A DNA stretch of 64,000 nt from Gentiana macrophylla (Eukaryota; Streptophyta; Magnoliopsida; Gentianales; Gentianaceae), in assembly GCA_026214975.1 (NCBI GenBank), contig CM047807.1, forward strand, positions 70,659,824 through 70,723,823, written 5' to 3'. This document shows positions 56,617 through 64,000 of the stretch, piece after piece (position 1 is the first letter of the stretch; every line of letters begins with the position of its first letter). The notes below the pieces were generated by a model that worked only from the letters and a program-made list of their open reading frames with translations, was not told the DNA's origin and searched no databases. The position numbers were made by a program, and so were the translations under genes.

Positions 56617-58137
56617 TGTTGGATATACAGAAAACCGAATCCGGATCCGATCCATAATTGGATAGTCAGAACTGATTCACAGCACCGATCGAGACACTCG
56701 ATCTTGCACAGCGGAAGCTACGAATAAATTTGCATGCGATTATACCACGATTCGATTCGCATAAACAATTAATCTAACTATGAGAAGGTTGAAGATTTAC
56801 CTTATTTAAGAGGAATAATAAATCGACAGAAAGAGAAGCCACAATCTTCCGGATTGTATCTCCTAGCGACGACTGGTAAACGTCGATCCTCGACTCAGAA
56901 TGACTAGAACAAGAAAATAATTTTTCTCTTCTTTTATTTTGATGTGGCGCCATTTATCACTAAATTTAATAGAAAATATCTTTTCTATTTTACATATTAT
57001 TTACCAAATAAATAATATTGCATATTCATTAAATAGACCAACTATTTAATTTATTCTCGAGGTTCCATAAAACGAGAAAACACTCGCGTGTTAGGAGCCA
57101 ACCCGGGGACCATGGACCTATAACCAGTAGCTACAATAAATTGAATATTCATCGAACAGAATATTTCAACTCAACTTATTAATTCCGGAACTACGCCACA
57201 ATAAATCTGAAACTGAACTCTATTGATTATAGATATAACTTATTCTCAAAACGTCGAGTCGAGTCGATAAGTGTCCATTGATATAATCATTACATATAAA
57301 CTAACCCTCCATAGACTATCCGTAATGAAGCTGGATTATTTTCGTAAACCTTCTTCATTACATCTTGTCCTAATTTATCATTAACCCACTAGTGATCAAT
57401 TAGTTCATAACCAATACGAACTCCCGGGATCGATCAGTTTCTAGGATTAACAAATAAGGGGATTGTCTTTCTACTTCCCACAGGAAGGAATAGATTCCAT
57501 ATCTGTGAGACACACACTTCTCACTCATTCCAGAATAGTGCCAACGTGAAAGTGATTCGGACCGTGCCTCTTAGCGATCCTTAACGAACACATCAAACAC
57601 AATCCTGAAACCAGTAGGAGTATGCAATCACTTCAGGATTAAGGTTAATCCATATATGATCATCTTGAGATTTAATGAGATTTCTCAATCACGGAATTAT
57701 ATGAGAAACGCAGATTAAATCAGTCCAGTCCTATATGACTACATCATATATAAATGCCCCACTTAGACAACCAATGTCGACGGTCCGGATAAGACGGTCA
57801 CACCATAAAGTGTTCTGGGCGCATTAATGGTGGTTTAATCAATAGACCCCATACTTTGATTAACTTCACCACGGACTAACATTTCATGTGTATCACCATA
57901 ACCTTAATCCTCATGTGTGACACACACTAAGTTATATGGCTACATATGATACGACTTGGGGTTTTCATTAGTGTATTACTTATAAGCACGTAGGAAATAA
58001 TAAGACGAGAATAAATCTGTCATTTATTAATTATAAAAACAATTACATAAATTGTCTTTCGGCCGTTACTTCCAACAATCTCCCACTTGCCCGTAAGGAC
58101 AAGCAACAATTGGCTTTCGGGCACACTATATCTAACA
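56617..58137 (-). repeat. C1 5' LTR, internally deleted
   Basis: From TGTTGGATATACAG to TATATCTAACA, 1521 bp, then the TGACT duplication. Compared with the 3' LTR it lacks 252 bp between two TGGCGCCA words (22056 and 22308) and about 37 bp nearby. The larger loss removes the TATATAAAGAG promoter word. Confidence 0.9.
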
Positions 58138-58142
58138 TGACT

Positions 58143-58743
58143 ATCTACCCATTGTAGAGTTTGCCCACCATATTTGTTTCCAAGCAAGTATTGGTATGCC
58201 ACCTTTTGAGGCCCTTTTACGGGTGGAAATACAGGCCCCTCTATATTGGGATGAAATAGGTGAGAAACATATGACAAGGCCAGAATTTGTGCAACAGGAT
58301 AAAGAGAAGATTTCCTTGGTTCAACGGAATATGAAGGTGGCTCAAGATAATCAGAAAGTTTGGGCTGATGAAAGAAGAAGACCGTTGGAGTTCATTGTTG
58401 GTGATTGAATTTATCTAAAGGCATCTCCAATGTGAGGCGATAGGCGTTTCGGGTAGAACACGAAGCTAAGCCCAAGGTATGTTCGTCCATTTGAGATTAT
58501 CGAAAAGATCGGACCATTGGTTTACCGTTTGCAGTTACCAGAGAACGTGACAAGAGTTCACAACGTCTTTCATGTATCAATGTTGAACAAATGCTTGACA
58601 TTGTCAGAATTGAGGTCTGATGTAGATCTGGAGTTGATCAAGAGCATTGCGTCTTACGAGGAAAGATCAATTCAAATCCTTGATAGAAAATTGAAAAGAT
58701 CAACAACTGGAAGATTCCTTTAGTGTTGGTTCAATGTAGTAAC
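58143..58743 (+). pseudogene. G0: integrase C-terminus and start of chromodomain
   Basis: Continues the frame from 21691 with YLPIVEFAHHICFQASIGMP. Then PPFEALLRVEIQAPLYWDEI, QRNMKVAQDNQKVWADERRR, a TGA at 58406, [20 protein letters not shown] and [10 protein letters not shown]. The chromodomain region begins at about 58710 (FL then VLVQCSN in another phase) and is cut at 58743 by the next element. Confidence 0.85.
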
Positions 58744-60001
58744 TGTTGAAATAGTGTCATAAACCCAATCAGGTTGGACCGGATCCGGCCGGGTCGGATC
58801 ATTTTTACTATTTCTTTATGTTTATACATATAATAAATGACTTTCTGTTATTATATATTTGTTCATTTTAACGAACCAATTGTTATATTGTATATATTTA
58901 ATAACGTCCCTAGTGTCGAACTGTGTATGAGAAATCATAATAGTGATTATGGTTGATGAGATCTCAACTCACTTTAAAAGGTTTGATACTTAAATGTCTC
59001 TAGTCGTATGTGCTATTAAACATGACATTAATAGTATGGTTAGACTATCACGTATTAGATGTATTCTGTCTTATTGAAAATAGGGATTAATCTTGTCTAT
59101 CAAAGTGTAGTGACATTTGGACTGTACGTGGACGTGTATTAGAGAATGCGTATGTTAGACTGACCAACTTACTTTATTAAGTGTCGCACTATGTGGCGGT
59201 TGTGTCATTATCCTAAGACCGGAGTCTTCATGGCATCACGGTGTGGATTGTCATACTTTGACACTATTGAGGTTTCCCTAGCAATGGGGCGATCATGCGG
59301 TGGTGATTGGGTGTGATATTGAAGCCTGCGTAGGATTCATGTCGCTTGTCCGGAAATCGTTTATCCTAATAGTATGAGTAAATATCCAAAAGGGCTTTCT
59401 TTTAAGGAATGTCTAGCTCTCGTGAATCTTTGCAAAGTGGGAGTAATTGAGTTACTTCGAGAGATCATGATATCAAGATTATAAGATATGGTCGTTAATG
59501 TATTGACACTCGAGATACGACCGTATGGATGTTATTAAAGCGATAGGATTGTGTTTACACGGTAACCGTTTCAAATGAAAGGTAGTAGTCAATGCATTTG
59601 ACTCTTCCAATTATTGAGGGTCACAATGTGTTGCTAGACGCTATTTCATGATCGTTAGGTATGAAGGGTATTTTAGTAAAATTCCCTTTGTGCCTTCGGC
59701 CAACATATTCGGAAGCCTATCGGGTCACACACATAAGAACTTCTAGCCGGATTAAAATGTGGTCATAAATTAATATTGTGATATTTATTTATTATTAATA
59801 AATATAATACAAGATATTGATTGTGTTGATTAATTAAATGTATATATATTATACACATGGGTCGAAATTTATGTGTATATGTGATACACAAGGATTTTGC
59901 AAATTAATTAATCATAGTATCATATTATGTATTAATATTGGAATTTAATATATAGATAGATATATGGGTAGTATATATAGAGATAAATAAACATGTGTAA
60001 T

Positions 60002-60071
<70 letters not shown>

Positions 60072-60076
60072 GGTAA
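58744..60076 (+). repeat. LTR-like sequence inserted in G0 chromodomain, probable copia type
   Basis: Starts TGTTGAAATAGTG exactly where the G0 frame breaks. Layout resembles copia LTRs here (AT-rich, no ORF, similar words such as TGTGCTATTAA). I find no matching end or target duplication in the window, so it may be truncated or run into other elements. A CCGGATCCGGCCGGG block lies at 58783. Confidence 0.45.
60004..60068. repeat. (AT)n microsatellite
   Basis: About 31 AT units without interruption. Confidence 0.95.
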
Positions 60077-60084
60077 TATAATAA

Positions 60085-60388
60085 GGCGGGTTCTATCGGC
60101 ACACGCATAGTTACTTTTGGCACCCATTTATTGAATATTTTTTCTGCTGAACAAAACGTCATCCCCACTGTGTTCCTCCTTCAACACCTGGAGGAACACC
60201 AGTGGATTGACGTCCTTAAGTTGTGCCACTTTTATAACGTGAATGTCAGTGACACTGGTGTTCCTCCTTGAACACCAATGTGAATGATGTTCGTCTTTTT
60301 GAAAACAATGTGGTGCCGAAATAATTTTTTTTGGTGCCGGAACTAAATGGGTGCCAAAAGTAATTTGATATGTGCCAATAAACCTACT
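60085..60388. mobile_element. MITE of 304 bp with long inverted repeats
   Basis: The left end (GGCGGGTTCTATCGGCACAC ... ACTTTTGGCACCCATTTA) and right end (AGTAGGTTTATTGGCACATA ... ACTTTTGGCACCCATTTA, read inward) form inverted repeats of about 50 bp. Flanks are TATAATAA on both sides (60077-60084, 60389-60396), with an eight- to nine-base match. Inside are further inverted words around GTTCCTCCTTCAACACC. No coding capacity. The end style and duplication length could fit Mutator-like or hAT-like MITEs; I cannot decide. Confidence 0.75.
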
Positions 60389-60479
60389 TATAATAAAGAT
60401 ATATTCAATATTATATATTGACAATAAATATCTTGAAATATTTAATATGAGATATTTAATATTAATGAGATATAAATCA

Positions 60480-61087
60480 ATTAAAGGATATTTTCCTTAT
60501 TTTATTGGGATTTGGTTTTCTTTCTCCTCTATCAAACAAATCTATTGACCATCTTCCGGTCGCAAGATAGCTCATTCTCTTGGAAGATGGTGGGGCTCCA
60601 GCAGGATTACACTTCCATTGCACCCCTAAGAAATCAGCAACCATATCCATCCTCTCGAGATCTGCAATGTTGCTCGAGGATGTGTACTCATCCGGGCCCA
60701 CCGGTGGATTCCTAACCCCAAAATGAGCGTTTATCCGCTCGATAGAGAAATCAACCTTAATACCATGAACCATAGCAAATGTGGCTCCGTGGTTATGCGA
60801 AACGTAAGCAGAAAACACTCTTACCACCGTGGTGTTGAATCTGGCCGGTGCTTCTGCCATATCCAATAAATCTTGTGCTCATAGGGCCTCCGGAAATATC
60901 GACCCACAATCATCCAAATCTACCCCTCGTTCTTGAGCCAATGGCCTTGCGTTCCAATGGCCTCAGAACGACTCATAAATAGCTAATGAATGGAACTGCG
61001 CAACCCGTCTATCAATGGATTGGCATCTCCATATACAGTCTGGTAACCACTTGGATGAATAGCTGACCGTTGATGCTTAGGACCCAT
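60480..61087 (-). pseudogene. Element D ORF resembling 'putative plant transposon protein'
   Basis: Starts MGPKHQRSAIHPSGYQTVYG at 61087 and loses phase near 60900. The later part (60477-60866) reads RFNTTVVRVFSAYVSHNHGA and MVHGIKVDFSIERINAHFGV. This resembles the domain found after pol in some Athila/Tat elements (Pfam 'putative plant transposon protein', from memory). Function is unknown in the family. It lies downstream of the post-pol motif, in the expected place. A stop near 60983 and a frameshift break it. Confidence 0.55.
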
Positions 61088-62006
61088 CCTGAATGAGTAC
61101 AGAACCTGAAATAGAAGTTGTTTCTGGAAAACAACCCTCGGTAAACCGGAGGTAAGGTACGGTTTACCGGCCTGAATTTTTTTTATTTTTTTCTTGGGGC
61201 TATGCTCCTGATGATAACAGATGAAGAACTTTAGCAATTCACCGTTACATCAACACGACAACTCAGCAACAGGGGTGTTGGCTGTGGTGTTTAGGGTTTG
61301 GAAAATGGAAGAAAATGGTGGTGGTGTGGTGGTTTGGTGGTGATAGTGGTGGTGATGGTGGCCGAATTTTAGAAAGGAAGAAGAAATAGGAGATGTGTGG
61401 TGAATAAAAGAGATGTATTTGATAAGAATGATTATATTGGTGATGAAAGGGTGGTTTAAATAGGAAGAATGTTGTGAATGTTGATGGTTTTAGTGGGATT
61501 GTTGGTAGATAAGTTATTAGGGTGAGGGATTTGAGGAGACGATTGATAGGATTGAGGTGTAGTTATGGTGGAGTGTGGGAAAGGATGAAAAATTTGAAAA
61601 GAGGGGAAAATGGTTCGGTTTCTGCTGACTGGCCGTATCTGGTGCAACGTGTGTCCTCCACGTGTCTCTAAAAATTTAGCTTTATAAACTGACGTTCAGA
61701 AAATTGAAAATCAAGCCTCGGTAACCCGGAGGTTACCCTCGAGATACCGGGGGTTCTTTTTCCCCATATTTTTTATCTGTCTTCACTGCACTTCTTACTC
61801 AACCTTTCTGCTCAATTCTGACCTCAAATTGACTACCCTTTTACTCTTCAATTGTTATTTCCGACTTAAAACCTAACCTACTTCACTAAAATCTGCAACG
61901 ATGTAAAAAAACCTTTCCACAACCATTCGGTTTCAAGCCTAAGTTTGTGGTAGGATGAAAAAAAGCTCGTCCCTTCATCTGCATACTTTTATTCAATCCT
62001 AGGTAA
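61088..62006 (-). other. Element D spacer with GGTAAC dyads
   Basis: Non-coding. Dyad words CGGTAAACCGGAGG (about 61132) and CGGTAACCCGGAGGTTACCC (about 61715) occur here; a third is in the leader near 63337. The stretch 61260-61640 has many GGTGGT repeats without an ORF I trust. Confidence 0.5.
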
Positions 62007-62050
62007 GGGTTTGAAGAAATAGTTCTGAGTTTATAGTCACCAGCTCGACT
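62007..62050 (-). other. Conserved post-polymerase motif, D copy
   Basis: GTCGAGCTGGTGACTATAAA then CTCAGAACTATTTCTTC on the minus strand. It directly follows the end of the protease-type ORF at 62067. Confidence 0.75.
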
Positions 62051-62066
62051 TTCTTCAGATCTCCGA

Positions 62067-63134
62067 TCATTCAAGGGTTGGAGCTTTAACTCGCCAGACT
62101 TTTGCTCCAGAGGTTTGCACTTTTAAAGAACCCTTTTGAGCTCTCCTCCTAGCACACCTTTCCCTTTTATCTTGTGTGCTAGGTCTACCTCTACGTCGAG
62201 AATTAGACTTTAAACCCAAGGACTCCACGTTTTCCACTTTTAGGTCAACTCGTTCACTACGCAGCACAGAAGGACTAGCTTCCGTGAGTATCTTGTCATG
62301 GTCCTTTTCTTCTCTTTCTCTCAGCATTAGCCTCATAAACTCTTGCTCAATGGTTTCTATGACAACCTCTCTATGTTTATGCCCTTCGATCTCCAAAATT
62401 TCCACATTTCCTGAAGCATACGTCATCTTACAACTCTCCGGTCGGTTTTCTAGGGGTTCTAAAATCCTGAAAGATACAACAACATTATTCAACCTTAGAG
62501 TAATCTCCCTTTTATCAAAATCCATAACCGCCCTACTTGTCGCTAAGAAAGGTCTCCCTAACAGGACTGGGGCACTCGGGTCCTCAGGTACATCTATGAC
62601 CGTAAAATCAATAGGATACGTCAACCCTCCTACCTTAATTGTACAATTTCTAAGCAGACCAGTAGACATGTCTCTAGTTCAATCAACGAAAGTCATGGTC
62701 CTGGTTTGATTCATTACGACCGGAAGCTTGATCTTTTGACAGAGGGAAAAAGGTAGAATAATGCAACTCGAGCCAGAGTCACAGAGACCTAATCCTACCG
62801 ATATTCTATTAACAGAAATCGGGAGTCTGAACGTGCCAGGGTCTCCTAACTTTACCACGGTATCTGAGTCTGGGTAATCCTCAGGCTCGGAAAACATCGT
62901 GTCAGGATCCTCTTCAGGATCATCAGAATCATAATCCGAAGACAATATTTCAATTAACTCACAAGGAAACTCACCCGGACGATACGTGTTATACTCCTTA
63001 AGGTCATCTTCAGGCTCTTGCTTGATTGCTTTTTCCTCTTTTTCCAACCGTTTCTTTATAGTCTCATAATGCTCTCGTGCTTCAGATCCAGGATACATGG
63101 AAATCGGTGTGATGTTCAATATCGTTCTAGGCAT
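62067..63134 (-). pseudogene. Element D protease-type ORF, one in-frame stop
   Basis: From MPRTILNITPISMYPGSEA at 63134 through an acidic region (DSDDPEEDPDTMF), then a retropepsin-like half: GLGLCDSGSSCIILPFSLCQ has the D-S-G catalytic motif. Past a single in-frame TGA near 62680 come IKVGGLTYPIDFTVIDVPED and VLLGRPFLATSRAVMDF, the second conserved half. A basic C-terminus follows (SRRRGRPSTQDKRERCARRR). Apart from the TGA the frame is open for 356 codons. No gag precedes it and no RT follows; the next feature is the post-pol motif. Element A has the same N-terminus. Confidence 0.75.
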
Positions 63135-63505
63135 TTTGCTTGACTTGTTTGCTCTTTTTCAACTCTGAATGGATCGAATTTCTGAGGTGTTCTGATCTAC
63201 CTGCAAAAAGACAAAATAAAACAAAGAAAAGGTTAGCAACTTCCGCTTCAGCTGGGTGTGATCCCAATTGTTGCGGATCTACTAACTAAAATCAACAGGG
63301 AATAACAGGAACTGTTCAGAAATCGATTTTTCAGGCCTCGGTAACTCGGAGGTTACCTTCAGGAAACCGGCCCTGAATCTTCTCTTTCTGGCAGTTTAAC
63401 ATGTGCAGGGTTGATACAAAACGACTCAAAACTCAAAGTAAAATAAAATAAAAGAAAAACAACTTCTTAATTAAACATAAAACGTTTATATTTAAAATAC
63501 GCCAT
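63135..63505 (-). other. Element D leader
   Basis: Non-coding, parallels 316-705 in element A. Includes a dyad CGGTAACTCGGAGGTTACC near 63337-63355. Confidence 0.55.
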
Positions 63506-63525
63506 TGTCCCCGGCAACGGCGCCA
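63506..63525 (-). other. Element D primer-binding site (tRNA-Asp)
   Basis: TGGCGCCGTTGCCGGGGACA on the minus strand, full match to the tRNA-Asp 3' end complement. Confidence 0.92.
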
Positions 63526-63532
63526 AAAATCT

Positions 63533-64000
63533 TGATTGCGTGTAAGTCACTAACGTCGATATTACTAGCAAGAATACTAGATACATCGTAGTATAGTAAA
63601 TGCGACTCAAGGTCGATCCCATAGAGACAATACAACTTATATGTATAAACTATTCTAACCTAATTGAGAAGCAACATAGAAGCGGTCATTGACCAACAAT
63701 AACACAAAATAAAAAAAATATGGTATACCTCTCCCTCTCCTCACCGATCTACTAACTTGGATTAGTTAATCTTTATGTTTACTTCCCCACATAATTTCCT
63801 TAGATTAATCGCGAGCTTTTAATGATTATTATCATATTTATCAGCTGCGGGTGCAATTCCTAACCCTATCTACTCCGACAATGGAAGCAGACAATCTATA
63901 CGCAAGCTACCTTCCTTAATTGGTCCGCAATAGCCCATACGCATAAAGAACTAGAACTGCAGATATTGAGCGCTAACTCATACTGCTAACCCGCCTAGAC
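63533..64000 (-). repeat. 5' LTR of element D, partial
   Basis: Starts TGATTGCGTGTAAG beside the primer-binding site and runs out of the window. Similar to the A LTR (732-1079 plus 19786 on), so A and D are of one family. Confidence 0.82.

Larger units (their letters stand above)
21692..58137 (-). mobile_element. C1: Ty1/copia retrotransposon with two nested gypsy elements
   Basis: 3' LTR at 21692-23504, 5' LTR at 56617-58137, tRNA-Met primer-binding site at 56603-56614, and a perfect TGACT target duplication at 21687-21691 and 58138-58142. Across the duplication the G0 integrase frame reads straight through (residues before: GSLND; after: YLPIVEFAHH), which is independent proof that these ends belong to one insertion. 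B (23885-34404) and T2 (37997-54918) are inserted in it; without them C1 is about 9.0 kb. Its own pol is decayed except for the RNase H end. Confidence 0.9.

Noticed and set aside
59945..60127. Minus-strand ORF with YIYIYI run
   Set aside because: Translation of the (AT)n tract.
60128..60424. 98-codon minus-strand ORF
   Set aside because: Covers the MITE including its inverted ends; no domain.

Overview
This is plant nuclear DNA, most likely from a dicot, and I can support no host gene in it. Almost all of it is a nest of transposable elements. The evidence is plant-type primer-binding sites (initiator tRNA-Met and tRNA-Asp), Ty3/gypsy chromovirus (Tekay/Del-like) and Athila/Tat-like reverse transcriptases, Ty1/copia pol, a BED/hAT transposase, a MITE, and LTRs bounded by TG...CA with 5-bp target duplications. 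Every large reading frame belongs to an element, and nearly all are broken by stops or frameshifts.

The nest can be unpicked from target-site duplications and from reading frames that resume across insertions. Layer 0 is an old + strand chromovirus, G0, of which only integrase and the start of the chromodomain remain (20862-21691 and 58143-58743). Three things interrupt it. On the left is the 5' LTR end of a minus-strand Athila-type element A (1-20861). In the middle is the minus-strand copia element C1 (21692-58137, duplication TGACT). On the right is an LTR-like sequence that starts at 58744 inside the chromodomain.

Left arm: the LTR of A is split by a hAT transposon (1080-19777, 8-bp duplication TATGCAAC, transposase on the minus strand). 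The hAT carries GY1, a coding-less Tekay-like element (1383-9429, GTAAC), and C2, an Ale-like copia with 148-bp LTRs (11881-18390, CTCTT). C2 is itself split by a solo copia LTR (13718-15559, CGGGC). Counting G0, this is five levels deep.

Middle: C1 is reduced to its LTRs, the RNase H end, a decayed pol region and a repeat-rich leader. It holds Athila-type B (23885-34404, imperfect duplication ATCAT/ATCAC, gag-PR-RT-RH-INT still recognisable) and Tekay-like T2 (37997-54918, AGTTT/AATTT). T2 is split between RNase H and integrase by C, a gag-pol-less relative of B (43665-51053, ATATT).

Right end: an LTR-like stretch, an (AT)n tract, a 304-bp MITE, and Athila-type D (about 60480 to the window end). 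Next to its primer-binding site D has a protease-like frame without gag or RT, and A shows the start of the same frame.

No set of genes works together as a pathway. The biology is retrotransposon replication and its decay. The most unusual signal is that several LTR families each carry their own set of short palindromic words, and copies of these words have been gained or lost between the two LTRs of one insertion. Other notable points are a conserved post-polymerase motif shared by B, C and D, a second polypurine tract with conserved spacing in B and C, a triplicated polypurine-tract/LTR-start module in C1, and an intron-like GT-AG segment in front of the T2 protease.
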